The notes: generated from the sequence alone by a model not told the origin. A stretch of DNA of 64,000 nucleotides from Streptomyces avicenniae (GCF_000719135.1 NZ_JOEK01000012.1:337281-401280), one strand, 5' to 3'. Shown: positions 27,141-37,062, counted from the first letter of the stretch. Made by a program: numbers and translations.

Positions 27141-28166
27141 GTGGCTCCCAGCACCTTCGCACGCCGCCCGTCCCTCCCCGCCTTCCTGCGCCGTAGGCCG
27201 GTCGCCGTCCTGCTCGGGGTGGTGGTGACGCTGGCGGTGGCGGCCGGGCTGCTGTGGCGCCCGGTGTTCGCGGGCGAGGACTCGCCGCGGGGCCACGTGC
27301 GCGTCAGCACGGGCGTCGCCAGCGGCGTCTACGCCCGGTACGGGCAGTTGCTGAGCAGCCAGCTGGAGCGTGACGCCCCCGGTCTCGACCTGGTGCTGCA
27401 CCCGAGCCAGGGCTCGGTGGAGAACATCGCGCGCCTCGTCTCGGGCGAGGCCGACTTCGCGATCGCCACGGCGGACACCCTCGCCGCGTACATCGCCGGG
27501 GACGGCGAGGGCGCGGACCGGCTGCGGGCCTGCGCGCGGCTGTACGACGACTACATCCAGCTCGTCGTGCCCGCCGCGTCCGAGGTGGAGTCGGTGCAGG
27601 ACCTGCGCGGCCTGCGGGTCGGCGTCGGGCAGGACGAGTCGGGGGTGCAGCCCGCCGCGCGTGAGCTGCTGGCCGCGGGCGGTCTCGACATGGAGACGGA
27701 CATCGAGGCGGTCCGCGAGGGCATCAACTCGATGCCGCGGATGCTGGAGGCCGGGCGGCTGGACGCGTTCTTCTGGTCGGGCGGCCTGCCCACGTCGGCG
27801 ATCGAGCGCCTCGCCGACTACGCCGCCATACGGATCGTGCCGCTGGGCGACCTGATGCCCGCGCTGACCGCCGACAACGCGCAGAACGCGTACTACCGCT
27901 CCGCCGTCCTACCGCCGGACGCGTACCCGCAGGTGTCGAACGACACGGTCGTGGACACCGTCGCGGTGGCCAACCTCCTCGTCACGACCGACGCCGTGGA
28001 CGACGCGGTGGTCGAGCAGATGACCCGCTCGGTGATCAACGGCCGCGACCGCATAGGCCAGGAGGTCCACGCCGCGCAGCGCGTTGACCTGCGCACCGCG
28101 ATCTACACCCAGCCGCTGACCCTCGCCGAGGGAGCGCGCGCCTACTACCGGTCGGCCAAGTCCTGA
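27141..28166 (+). CDS. TAXI-family solute-binding protein, membrane-anchored
   Basis: A 341-residue TAXI-type extracytoplasmic binding protein, a family normally feeding TRAP transporters. An N-terminal membrane segment (VAVLLGVVVTLAVAAGLLW) is followed by RVSTGVASGVYARYG, the usual start of the binding domain, then LDLVLHPSQGSVENI and FFWSGGLPTSAI. The binding domain lies outside the membrane and there is no lipobox. No TRAP permease gene is nearby. The next regulatory genes are a sensor kinase and a response regulator, which suggests a sensory role. The GTG at 27141 has no Shine-Dalgarno sequence and follows a TAGCTT -10-like hexamer (27129-27134) by six bases, so the mRNA may be leaderless. 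Confidence 0.85.
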   Translation: MAPSTFARRPSLPAFLRRRPVAVLLGVVVTLAVAAGLLWRPVFAGEDSPRGHVRVSTGVASGVYARYGQLLSSQLERDAPGLDLVLHPSQGSVENIARLVSGEADFAIATADTLAAYIAGDGEGADRLRACARLYDDYIQLVVPAASEVESVQDLRGLRVGVGQDESGVQPAARELLAAGGLDMETDIEAVREGINSMPRMLEAGRLDAFFWSGGLPTSAIERLADYAAIRIVPLGDLMPALTADNAQNAYYRSAVLPPDAYPQVSNDTVVDTVAVANLLVTTDAVDDAVVEQMTRSVINGRDRIGQEVHAAQRVDLRTAIYTQPLTLAEGARAYYRSAKS

Positions 28167-28186
28167 CTCCCCCGCGTCCGCCACGA

Positions 28187-28212
28187 GGCACGGTCCGCCA
28201 ACGGGCCGTGCC
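28187..28212 (+). terminator. Terminator hairpin after the TAXI gene
   Basis: Ten-base-pair stem (GGCACGGTCC with GGGCCGTGCC, one G-T pair) around a six-base loop, 20 bases downstream of the stop codon and before the mannosidase ribosome-binding site. Confidence 0.6.
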
Positions 28213-28269
28213 GCATCGGCATGCGCCGGGGTCCCCCACATCCCACCAGGTCCATCGAGGAGTCCAGCC

Positions 28270-31200
28270 ATGCACGACGACCGCCGTCTCGTCGAGAACC
28301 GCCTCCGCCGTGTCCTGGAGGAGCGCGTCAGGCCCGCCGTCCACGGCAGCCCGATACCGCTGGACGTCGAGCGCTGGGACGCGCCGGGCGAGCCCGTGCC
28401 GGTCGCCGAGGGCCTGGCCGCCGCCTACCGACCGGCCGCCGTCGGGGAGCCGTGGGGCCCGGCCTGGGGCACGACGTGGTTCCGGCTGACGGGACGGGTG
28501 CCGCGGGAGTGGGCGGGGCAGCCCGTCGAGGCGCTGCTCGACCTGGGCTTCGACCGCGTGCAGGCGGGTTTCCAGTGCGAGGGGCTCGTCTACCTGCCGG
28601 ACGGGCGGGCCGTGAAGGGGCTGCACCCGAAGAACGACTGGGTGCGCGTCGCCGACAGTGCCGCGGGCGGCGAGGACGTCCTGCTGCACGTGGAGGCCGC
28701 CGCCAACCCCGTGCTGAACGCGGGCGCGGCCACCGGCCTCGGCGACCGGCTGACGGCGGGCGACGCGCCGCTTTACCGGACCGCCCGCCTCGACCTGGCC
28801 GTCTTCCGGCCCGAGGTCTTCGAGCTGGTGCACGACTTCGAGGTGCTCGGCGGGCTCATGACCCAGCTCCCGGAGGACGACGCGCGCCGCTGGACGCTGC
28901 TGCGCGCCCTCGACCGCGCGCTCGACGCGATCGACCTGGACGACGTGCCCGGCAGCGCCCCGGCGGCGCGCGCCGAGCTGGCCGGGGTGCTGGCCAGGCC
29001 CGCCCACGCCTCCGCGCACCGGCTGAGCGCCGTCGGGCACGCCCACATCGACTCGGCCTGGCTGTGGCCGCTGCGGGAGACCGTGCGGAAGGTCGCCAGG
29101 ACGTCGGCGAACGTCGTGGCGCTCATGGACGACCACCCCGACTTCGTCTTCGCCATGTCGCAGGCCCAGCAGCTCGCCTGGCTGAAGGAGCACCGGCCCG
29201 AGATCTTCGCGCGGGTCAGGGAGAAGGTCGCGGACGGGACGTTCGTGCCCGTGGGCGGCATGTGGGTCGAGTCGGACACCAACATGGTGGGCGGCGAGGC
29301 GATGGCGCGGCAGTTCGTCCACGGCAAGCGGTTCTTCCTGGACGAGTTCGGCATCGAGACGCGCGAGGTGTGGCTGCCCGACTCGTTCGGCTACACCGGC
29401 GCGCTGCCGCAGCTGGTGAAGCTGTCGGGCTCGCAGTGGTTCCTCACGCAGAAGATCTCATGGAGCCAGGTCAACGCCTTCCCGCACCACACGTTCTGGT
29501 GGGAGGGCATCGACGGCACGCGGATCTTCACGCACTTCCCGCCGATCGACACGTACAACGCGGAGCTGACAGGCGACGAACTGGCGCATGCGCAGCGGAA
29601 CTTCCGCGAGAAGGGCCGCGCCACGCGGTCGCTGGTGCCCTTCGGCTTCGGTGACGGCGGCGGCGGCCCCACCCGCGAGATGCTCGCGCGGGCCCGGCGC
29701 GTGCGGGACCTGGAGGGGTCGCCGCGGCTGGAGATCGAGCCGCCGGAGGCGTTCTTCAGGGCGGCGCACGAGGAGTACGGCGCCGAGGCCCCCGTGTGGG
29801 TCGGCGAGCTGTACCTGGAGCTGCACCGGGGCACGTACACGTCCCAGGCCAAGACCAAGCAGGGCAACCGGCACAGCGAGTCGCTGCTGCGCGAGGCCGA
29901 GCTGTGGGCGGCGACGGCGGCCGTGCGGGTGCCGGGCTACGCGTACCCGTACGAGGATCTCGACCGGATCTGGAAGACGGTGCTGCTGCACCAGTTCCAC
30001 GACATCCTGCCCGGCTCCTCGATCGCCTGGGTCCACCGCGAGGCGCGCGAGACGTACGCCCGGGTACGGGACGAGCTGCTGGCGCTCGTGGACACGGCCC
30101 AGCGCGCGCTGGCGGGCGAGGGCACGGACACCGTCGTCTTCAACGCGGCGCCGCACGCGCGGGGCGGCGTCGAGGGCGGCGGCGCGGCCGTCCGCGAGGG
30201 GACGGGGGACGCGCCGACGGTCGCCGCGCCGCGCGAGGGCGGCGGCTTCACGCTGGACAACGGGCTGCTGCGCGTCACCGTGGACGGGCGCGGCCTCGTC
30301 GTCTCGGCGGTGGACCTGGCGGCCGGGCGTGACGCGATCGCCCCGGGCACGGCGGGCAACCTGCTCCAGCTCCACCCCGACCTGCCGAACCTGTGGGACG
30401 CCTGGGACGTGGACGAGTTCTACCGGCACCGGGTCACGGACCTGGTGGACGTCGCGTCGCTCACCCTGGCCGCGCCGGACACGGTCGAGGTGACGCGCGC
30501 GTTCGGCTCCTCCCGTGTGGTGCAGCGGCTGACGCTGCGCCCCGGTGCGCGGGCGCTGGAGATCGAGGCGGACATCGACTGGCGGGAGCGCGAGAAGATC
30601 CTCAAGGCGGCGTTCCCGCTGGACGTGAAGGCCGACGTGTCGGCGGCCGAGACGCAGTTCGGGCACGTGGAGCGGGCCACCCACACGAACACGACGTGGG
30701 AGGCCGCCAAGTTCGAGATCTGCGCGCACCGCTGGCTGCGCGTGGGCGAGCCGGGCTGGGGCGCGGCGCTGGTCAACGACTCGACGTACGGCCACGACGT
30801 GACGCGCGACGTGCGTGCGGACGGCGGGCAGACGACGACGGTGCGGCTCTCGCTCCTGCGCGCCCCGCGCTACCCGGACCCGGAGACCGACCAGGGCACG
30901 CACCGCCTGCGGTACGCGCTGGTGCCGGGCGCGACCGTCGCGGACGCCGTGCGGGAGGGCCACTGGATCAACCTGCCGGAGCGCGCCGTCACGGGCGCCC
31001 GCGCCGTCGCGCCGCTGGCGGGGGTGGAGAGCGCCTCGGGGGACATCGTGCTGGAGACGGTGAAGCTGGCGGACGACGGCAGCGGCGACGTCGTGCTGCG
31101 GCTCTACGAGGCGTCGGGCGGCCGGGCCGCCGGGACGCTGCGCGCGGGCCTGCCGCTGGCGTCGGTGACGGCCACCGACCTGCTGGAGCGCCCGCTCGGC

Positions 31201-31311
31201 GGCGACGCGGACGCCCCGGCGTACGAGGCGGGCCCCGGCGGGGACGTGGCGCTGGCGCTGCGGCCGTTCGAGATCCTCACCCTGCGCCTGTCGCCTGCCG
31301 GGGACCGCTGA
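28270..31311 (+). CDS. GH38 alpha-mannosidase
   Basis: A large glycoside hydrolase of 1013 residues that removes alpha-mannosyl units. No signal peptide is visible, so it is probably cytoplasmic. The N-terminal accessory domain is followed by the GH38 catalytic domain from about residue 255: AVGHAHIDSAWLWPLRETVR (zinc ligands His and Asp), then WVESDTNMVGGE, which should hold the nucleophile Asp. The middle helical domain has LHRGTYTSQAKTKQGNR. The C-terminal beta-sandwich part ends near the stop. The ATG at 28270 has an AGGAG site. It lies between the TAXI gene and a kinase/regulator pair that I recall as adjacent elsewhere, so it may be an insertion. Its end overlaps the kinase gene by 35 bases. 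Confidence 0.93.
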   Translation: MHDDRRLVENRLRRVLEERVRPAVHGSPIPLDVERWDAPGEPVPVAEGLAAAYRPAAVGEPWGPAWGTTWFRLTGRVPREWAGQPVEALLDLGFDRVQAGFQCEGLVYLPDGRAVKGLHPKNDWVRVADSAAGGEDVLLHVEAAANPVLNAGAATGLGDRLTAGDAPLYRTARLDLAVFRPEVFELVHDFEVLGGLMTQLPEDDARRWTLLRALDRALDAIDLDDVPGSAPAARAELAGVLARPAHASAHRLSAVGHAHIDSAWLWPLRETVRKVARTSANVVALMDDHPDFVFAMSQAQQLAWLKEHRPEIFARVREKVADGTFVPVGGMWVESDTNMVGGEAMARQFVHGKRFFLDEFGIETREVWLPDSFGYTGALPQLVKLSGSQWFLTQKISWSQVNAFPHHTFWWEGIDGTRIFTHFPPIDTYNAELTGDELAHAQRNFREKGRATRSLVPFGFGDGGGGPTREMLARARRVRDLEGSPRLEIEPPEAFFRAAHEEYGAEAPVWVGELYLELHRGTYTSQAKTKQGNRHSESLLREAELWAATAAVRVPGYAYPYEDLDRIWKTVLLHQFHDILPGSSIAWVHREARETYARVRDELLALVDTAQRALAGEGTDTVVFNAAPHARGGVEGGGAAVREGTGDAPTVAAPREGGGFTLDNGLLRVTVDGRGLVVSAVDLAAGRDAIAPGTAGNLLQLHPDLPNLWDAWDVDEFYRHRVTDLVDVASLTLAAPDTVEVTRAFGSSRVVQRLTLRPGARALEIEADIDWREREKILKAAFPLDVKADVSAAETQFGHVERATHTNTTWEAAKFEICAHRWLRVGEPGWGAALVNDSTYGHDVTRDVRADGGQTTTVRLSLLRAPRYPDPETDQGTHRLRYALVPGATVADAVREGHWINLPERAVTGARAVAPLAGVESASGDIVLETVKLADDGSGDVVLRLYEASGGRAAGTLRAGLPLASVTATDLLERPLGGDADAPAYEAGPGGDVALALRPFEILTLRLSPAGDR

Positions 31312-32722
31312 CGACGGCGGCGGGGCCTGAGCGCTCGGGCCGGTTCCTCGGCACGTCCACGGTGACCTTGAGGCCGCGCGGCTCCGCGTGCGCGTAGCTG
31401 ATGCGGGCGCTCCCCGCGGCCAGCAGGGCGCCGACGATGGACAGGCCGAGGCCGGAGCCGCCGACGTTCTGGTGCCGCCCGCTGCGCCAGAAGCGGCGGC
31501 CGATCCGCTCCAGCTCCCCGTCGTCGAGGCCGGGGCCCGTGTCGGTGGTCTCTATGCGCACGTGGTCGGCGGACGAGGACACCATGACGGTGACCTCGCC
31601 GCCCGGCGGCGTGAACTTGAGGGCGTTGTCCACCACGGCGTCGAGGGCGCTGGACAGGCCGACGGGGTCGGCCCAGCCGGTGACCGCGACCGGCCCGCCG
31701 AGCATCAGGTCCACGTCCTTCTGGTCGGCGACCGGGCGCCAGGAGGCGACGCGCTCGGCGACCAGCGCGGCCACGTCGGTCAGCCGCAGGTCGGCGGCGC
31801 TGTGCTCGGCGAGCGCGAGGTCGAGCAGCCCGTCGAGGACCTTGGCGAGCCGCTTGCCCTCGGTCTTGACCGAGGCGATCTCCTCGTTGCCCTCGGGCAG
31901 TTCGAGCCCGAGCAGGTCGATCCGCAGGAGCAGGGCGGCCAGGGGGTTGCGCAGCTGGTGGGAGGCGTCGGCGACGAAGGCGCGCTGCTGTTCCATGACC
32001 TCCTCGACGTTGTCGGCCATCTCGTTGAACGAGTGGGCGAGCCGACGCAGCTCCGGCGGCCCCCCGGCGGCGGCGACCCGGGCCGTGAGGCGCCCGGTGG
32101 CGATCTGGTGGGTGGCCCTGTCCAGCACGCGCACGGGCCGCAGCACCCAGCTGGTCAGCCGGACGGCGGCGAGCACGGCGAGGAGCATCGCGGCGGCCTC
32201 GCCGACGGCGATGGGCAGCCAGCTCGCCAGGATGCGCGAGCGCAGCGGCCCGGTCGGCGACTCCGTGACGACGACGGCGATCACGTCGCCGTCGCGTATC
32301 ACCGGCGAGGCGACGACGAGCGTGCGGTCGGTGTCCCAGGGCCACACCTGGCTCGGGCCCTGGCTGCGGCGCCCGGCGAGGGCCTCGGTGAACTCCTCGC
32401 CCAGCGTCCCGCCGGGCGGCTCCCAGTCCCCCGGGGCGACGGCCAGCGGCTGCCCGTCGCGCTGGAAGACACCGGCCTTGATGCCGTACACGTCGTGGTA
32501 GATGGCCAGGTCCTCCTCCAGCGCGGTCTGCGGCGGACGGCCCGCGGGGGGCACGTCCGTGGCGCTCTGGGCGAGGGAGGCGAAGCGGGCGGTGTCGTCG
32601 ATCCGATCGACGACGACGCGCTGCTGCTCGTCCCTGGCCTGGCTCGCGGCCAGCGGGATGCCGAGGGCGAGCATGACACCGGCCATCAGGACGATGAGCA
32701 GGGGGAGAAGGCGTGAGCGCAT
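31277..32722 (-). CDS. Sensor histidine kinase (two membrane helices, HAMP)
   Basis: A 481-residue membrane sensor kinase. The first membrane helix is at residues 6-27 (LPLLIVLMAGVMLALGIPLA), an extracellular sensor domain spans about 28-150, and a second helix lies near 165-190. A HAMP domain follows. The phospho-acceptor His is in FVADASHQLRNPLAALLLRID. The ATPase part has DNALKFTPPGGEV, DTGPGLDDGE and GGSGLGLSIVGALL. It is encoded 17 bases downstream of its response regulator and forms a pair with it. The neighbouring TAXI protein on the other side of the mannosidase may be its ligand-binding partner; this is inference. Its 3' end overlaps the mannosidase gene. Confidence 0.93.
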   Translation of the reverse strand: MRSRLLPLLIVLMAGVMLALGIPLAASQARDEQQRVVVDRIDDTARFASLAQSATDVPPAGRPPQTALEEDLAIYHDVYGIKAGVFQRDGQPLAVAPGDWEPPGGTLGEEFTEALAGRRSQGPSQVWPWDTDRTLVVASPVIRDGDVIAVVVTESPTGPLRSRILASWLPIAVGEAAAMLLAVLAAVRLTSWVLRPVRVLDRATHQIATGRLTARVAAAGGPPELRRLAHSFNEMADNVEEVMEQQRAFVADASHQLRNPLAALLLRIDLLGLELPEGNEEIASVKTEGKRLAKVLDGLLDLALAEHSAADLRLTDVAALVAERVASWRPVADQKDVDLMLGGPVAVTGWADPVGLSSALDAVVDNALKFTPPGGEVTVMVSSSADHVRIETTDTGPGLDDGELERIGRRFWRSGRHQNVGGSGLGLSIVGALLAAGSARISYAHAEPRGLKVTVDVPRNRPERSGPAAVVSGPRQATGAG

Positions 32723-32739
32723 GAAGTGGGGGCCCGGGG

Positions 32740-33429
32740 TCAGGCGGCGGGAACGGCCAGGCGGTAGCCGACGCCGCGTACGGTCTCGACGAGCTCGGGC
32801 CGCCGCAGCTTCGACCGCAGCGAGGCGATGTGCACCTCAAGGGTACGGCCGGTGCCCTTCCAGTTCGTCTGCCAGACGTCGCTGATGATCTGCTCACGGC
32901 GGAAGACGACCCCGGGGCGCTGGGCGAGCAGGGCGAGCAGGTCGAACTCCTTGCGGGTGAGCGCGATCTGCTGCCCGTCCACGGACACCTGGCGGGTGGC
33001 CAGCTCGACGGTGATGGGTCCGAGTGAGAGTACGCCCTCCCGCCCGTCGGGCGCGGCGGTCTCCTCCTCGGGGCCGGTGCGGCGGGCGACGGCGTGGATG
33101 CGGGCGAGCAGCTCCCCGGTGTCGTAGGGCTTCACGACGTAGTCGTCGGCGCCGAGGTTAAGACCGTGGATGCGGGAGCGGATGTCGGCACGCGCGGTGA
33201 CCATGATGATGGGGACGGCGGTGATGCGGCGGATGCGTCCGCACACCTCGAAACCGTCCACGTCGGGCAGGCCGAGGTCGAGCAGGACGACGCCGAAGGT
33301 GCGGGTGCGGAGGTGGGCGATGGCCTCCTCGCCGCCGCGGGCGCGCGTCACGTCGAAACCGTGCCGCGTCAGTACGGCGACCAGGGCGGCGGCGACATGC
33401 TCGTCGTCCTCGACCAGCAGCAGTCTCAT
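32740..33429 (-). CDS. OmpR-family response regulator
   Basis: A 229-residue DNA-binding response regulator: receiver domain at residues 1-115 with acidic pair EDD at 8-10, phospho-acceptor Asp in VVLLDLGLPD near 51, and the Lys in YVVKPYD near 101. The C-terminal winged helix begins with LSLGPITVELATRQ and includes TRKEFDLLALLA and TLEVHIASLRSKL. The start MRLLLVEDDEHV at 33429 is the usual one; a longer in-frame opening upstream is unlikely. It is the first gene of the regulator-kinase pair and is divergent from gluA. Its target genes are not evident. Confidence 0.94.
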   Translation of the reverse strand: MRLLLVEDDEHVAAALVAVLTRHGFDVTRARGGEEAIAHLRTRTFGVVLLDLGLPDVDGFEVCGRIRRITAVPIIMVTARADIRSRIHGLNLGADDYVVKPYDTGELLARIHAVARRTGPEEETAAPDGREGVLSLGPITVELATRQVSVDGQQIALTRKEFDLLALLAQRPGVVFRREQIISDVWQTNWKGTGRTLEVHIASLRSKLRRPELVETVRGVGYRLAVPAA

Positions 33430-33623
33430 GCCCCGTGCCCTCCTCTTCGCTGGTACACGGCTCCCTGTAAGACGCATCCACGCGGATGTTCACCACCCGC
33501 GTCAAGGGGGGTAGGAGGAGGGGAACGCTTCCGTTACGCGACGCTCACCTGCGGTCCGGCGATGATCACTTTCCGCTACGAGACCGCGATCACATCGTGA
33601 TGCTCAAGTTCCGCTCAGATCTG

Positions 33624-33653
33624 CTGACGCTGTGTCGGCGCGCTGGCTAGTGT
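33624..33653 (+). promoter_or_regulatory. Candidate gluABCD promoter (CTGACG-N18-TAGTGT)
   Basis: A vegetative-type -35 CTGACG (33624-33629) and -10 TAGTGT (33648-33653) with an 18-base spacer, ending 34 bases before the gluA ATG. I see no clear operator in the remaining 258-base gap. Confidence 0.55.
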
Positions 33654-33687
33654 CCCGTCCCAACCGACGAGGACGGAGCAACGCACG

Positions 33688-34473
<786 letters not shown>

Positions 34474-34536
34474 GGCCGGGACCCCGGCACCTTTCTTTCG
34501 CACGATCATTCAGACACAGAAGGACACAGAGCACTC

Positions 34537-35388
34537 ATGAACTTCCGTAAGGCAAGCGCGCTGGCCGCTTCGATCCTCGCCCTCTCCCTGACCGCGACCG
34601 CCTGCGGTGGCGGCGGTGACGACGAGGACGGCGACGGTGGGGGCAGCGGCGGTGGCGGCGGCGAGAGCATCACCATCGGCATCAAGTTCGACCAGCCGGG
34701 CCTCGGCCTGAAGACCCCGGACGGGGACTTCGCGGGCTTCGACGTGGACGTGGCCACGTACGTCGCCGGTGTGCTGGGCTACGAGCCCGAGAACATCGAG
34801 TTCGTCGAGGCGCCCAGCGCCGAGCGCGAGAACCTGCTCAGCCGCGGCGACGTGGACTTCATCGTCGCCAGCTACTCGATCACGCCCGAGCGCGAGGAGA
34901 GCGTCTCCTTCGCCGGTCCGTACTTCCTGGCCCACCAGGACCTGCTGATGCGTTCCGGCGAGGCCGTCTCCTCCGTGGAGGAGATCAACGACCTCACCCT
35001 GTGTTCGGTCACCGGCTCCACCTCGGCGCAGAACGTGCAGAACGACTTCGCGCCGGACGCCGACCTCTTCGAGCGGGGCACCTACTCGGAGTGCCTGACC
35101 GGTCTGGAGAACGGCCAGGTGGACGCCCTGACCACGGACGACTCGATCCTCGCCGGTTACGCGGCGCAGGAGCAGAACGTGGGCAAGTTCGAGCTGGCCG
35201 GTCTTGAGCTGAGCGACGAGAACTACGGCATCGGCATCCCGAAGGACGACACCGAGCTGCAGACGCAGATCAACGACGCGATCCAGCAGATGGTGGACGA
35301 CGGTTCCTGGCAGCAGGCGATCGACGAGAACTTCGGCCCCGCGAACTACGAGACCGAGCCGGCCCCGGCCATCGCCGCGACCAGCTGA
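34537..35388 (+). CDS. gluB: Glutamate-binding lipoprotein
   Basis: Extracytoplasmic solute-binding protein of the glutamate importer, 283 residues. The signal peptide MNFRKASALAASILALSLTA leads to a lipobox ending at Cys23 (LTATAC), followed by a Gly/Asp-rich tether up to about residue 42. The family-3 binding domain starts ITIGIKFDQPGLGLKTPDG and contains GFDVDVATYVAGVLG, FIVASYSITPEREESVSFAGPY and LTTDDSILAGYA. It is 63 bases after gluA. A strong hairpin lies between its stop codon and gluC, which may protect the gluB mRNA end or reduce read-through so that the binding protein is made in excess. Confidence 0.95.
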   Translation: MNFRKASALAASILALSLTATACGGGGDDEDGDGGGSGGGGGESITIGIKFDQPGLGLKTPDGDFAGFDVDVATYVAGVLGYEPENIEFVEAPSAERENLLSRGDVDFIVASYSITPEREESVSFAGPYFLAHQDLLMRSGEAVSSVEEINDLTLCSVTGSTSAQNVQNDFAPDADLFERGTYSECLTGLENGQVDALTTDDSILAGYAAQEQNVGKFELAGLELSDENYGIGIPKDDTELQTQINDAIQQMVDDGSWQQAIDENFGPANYETEPAPAIAATS

Positions 35389-35406
35389 TCCCCTCCAGGT
35401 CACCCG

Positions 35407-35437
35407 GTGGCGCGCCGCCCGCGCGGCGGCGCGCCAC
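35407..35437 (+). terminator. Strong hairpin between gluB and gluC (attenuator or mRNA stabiliser)
   Basis: Perfect 13-bp GC-rich stem (35407-35419 with 35425-35437) and a five-base loop, 18 bases after the gluB stop and 36 bases before gluC. Inside an operon, such a hairpin usually lowers read-through or blocks 3' exonucleases. Confidence 0.65.
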
Positions 35438-35473
35438 ACCCCCCGTACCTTCTAGTCGAGACTGAGAGATTCC

Positions 35474-36148
35474 GTGTTCGACTTCCTCGATCTTGAGCGG
35501 TATGACCTCTTCGGGGTGTTCTGGACGACGATCCAGCTGACCGTCTACTCGGCGATCGGTTCGCTCATCTGGGGCACGATCCTGGCCGGCATGCGCGTCA
35601 GCCCCGTGCCGATCATGCGGGGCTTCGCCACCGTGTACGTGAACCTGCTCCGTAACACCCCCCTGACCCTGATCATCGTCTTCTGCTCGCTGGGCCTGAA
35701 CCAGACGCTGGGTGTGACGATGTTCACCGACGGCGACCCGGAGCCGACCAACTTCCGGCTCGCGGTCCTCGGCTTCATCGTCTACACCGCCACCTTCGTC
35801 TGCGAGGCCATCCGCTCCGGCATCAACACGGTGCCGGTCGGGCAGGCCGAGGCGGCCCGTGCCATCGGCCTCCCCTTCACCCAGGTGCTCGGCACGATCG
35901 TGCTGCCGCAGGCGTTCCGCGCCGTGATCGCGCCCCTGGCCAACGTCCTCATCGCCCTCACCAAGAACACGACGGTCGCCGCGGCCATCGGCGTGGCCGA
36001 GGCGTCGCTCCTCATGAAGGAGATGATCGAGAACGAGGCCCAGACCATCCCGATCGCCCTGGTGTTCGCCTTCGGGTTCATCATCCTCACCCTGCCGATG
36101 GGGCTGTTCCTCGGCTGGGTGGCCAATCGCATGGCGGTGAAGCGATGA
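35474..36148 (+). CDS. gluC: Glutamate ABC transporter permease
   Basis: Integral membrane permease of the glutamate importer, 224 residues, HisM/GlnP type. It has about five membrane helices, beginning FWTTIQLTVYSAIGSLIWGT. The EAA loop that docks on the ATPase is EAARAIGLPFTQVLGTIVLPQAFR near residues 134-157. The GTG at 35474 is preceded by a weak GAGAG site. It overlaps gluD by four bases (ATGA), so translation of the two permeases is coupled. Confidence 0.93.
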   Translation: MFDFLDLERYDLFGVFWTTIQLTVYSAIGSLIWGTILAGMRVSPVPIMRGFATVYVNLLRNTPLTLIIVFCSLGLNQTLGVTMFTDGDPEPTNFRLAVLGFIVYTATFVCEAIRSGINTVPVGQAEAARAIGLPFTQVLGTIVLPQAFRAVIAPLANVLIALTKNTTVAAAIGVAEASLLMKEMIENEAQTIPIALVFAFGFIILTLPMGLFLGWVANRMAVKR

Positions 36149-37062
36149 CCAACCTGTCCGTCCTCTACGACGCCCCGGGCCCTCGCGCGAAGCGCCGTAA
36201 CGCGGCGCTGGCCGTCCTGTTCATCGTCGTGCTCGGCCTGCTGCTGTGGGTGACGATCAACGCCCTCAACGACAAGAACCAGCTCGACGCCGAGAAGTGG
36301 GACCCCTTCGTCACCGACTCGCGCGTCTGGTCCACGTACCTGTGGCCCGGCCTCCAGGAGACCCTGAAGGCGGCCTTCCTCTCGCTCGTGATCGCGCTCC
36401 CCCTCGGCGCGATCCTGGGCATCGGCCGGCTGTCGGACCACTGGTGGATCAGGCGCCCGTGCGACGTGGTCGTCGAGTTCTTCCGCGCCCTCCCGGTGCT
36501 GCTGCTCATGCTGTTCGCCAACGAGGCGTACTTCCAGTGGTCGGACGTGGACCGCGAGGTCAGGCCGCTGTACGCCGTCGTCACCGCCCTGGTGCTCTAC
36601 AACGCCTCGGTGCTGGCGGAGATCGTCCGCGCGGGTGTCAAGTCGCTCCCCAGCGGCCAGCAGGACGCCTCCCGTGCGATCGGCATGCGCAAGGGCCAGA
36701 CAATGGTGACCATCCTGCTGCCGCAGGCCGTCACCGTGATGCTCCCGGCGATCGTGAGCCAGCTCGTCGTCATCGTGAAGGACACGACGCTCGGCGGTGT
36801 CATGCTGGGCTTCGGCGAGCTGCTGAGCAACGCCCGCCTGGTCTCGACGAACTACTCGAACACCATCGCGGCGTACGCCGTCGCGGCGGCGATCTTCATC
36901 GTGCTGAACTTCCTGCTCACCTCCTTCGCCTCCTGGCTGGAGAAGAAGATCAGGCGGGGCAAGCGCAACCCGGGCGCCTCGGTGACGGGCGAGCCCAGCG
37001 GCCTGGAGCCCACGGCGCCGTCCTCCATGACGGTGACGGCCTCCGCGGGATCGGCCGCCTGA
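36145..37062 (+). CDS. gluD: Glutamate ABC transporter permease
   Basis: Second membrane permease of the importer, 305 residues, forming a heterodimer with GluC. A cytoplasmic start with LAVLFIVVLGLLLWVTINAL is followed by a periplasmic loop and the permease core. The EAA loop is QDASRAIGMRKGQTMVTILLPQAV. The charged, disordered C-terminal tail after about residue 262 (KKIRRGKRNPG onwards) is longer than in GluC and common in actinobacterial GluD. The ATG overlaps the gluC stop. Confidence 0.94.
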   Translation: MTNLSVLYDAPGPRAKRRNAALAVLFIVVLGLLLWVTINALNDKNQLDAEKWDPFVTDSRVWSTYLWPGLQETLKAAFLSLVIALPLGAILGIGRLSDHWWIRRPCDVVVEFFRALPVLLLMLFANEAYFQWSDVDREVRPLYAVVTALVLYNASVLAEIVRAGVKSLPSGQQDASRAIGMRKGQTMVTILLPQAVTVMLPAIVSQLVVIVKDTTLGGVMLGFGELLSNARLVSTNYSNTIAAYAVAAAIFIVLNFLLTSFASWLEKKIRRGKRNPGASVTGEPSGLEPTAPSSMTVTASAGSAA

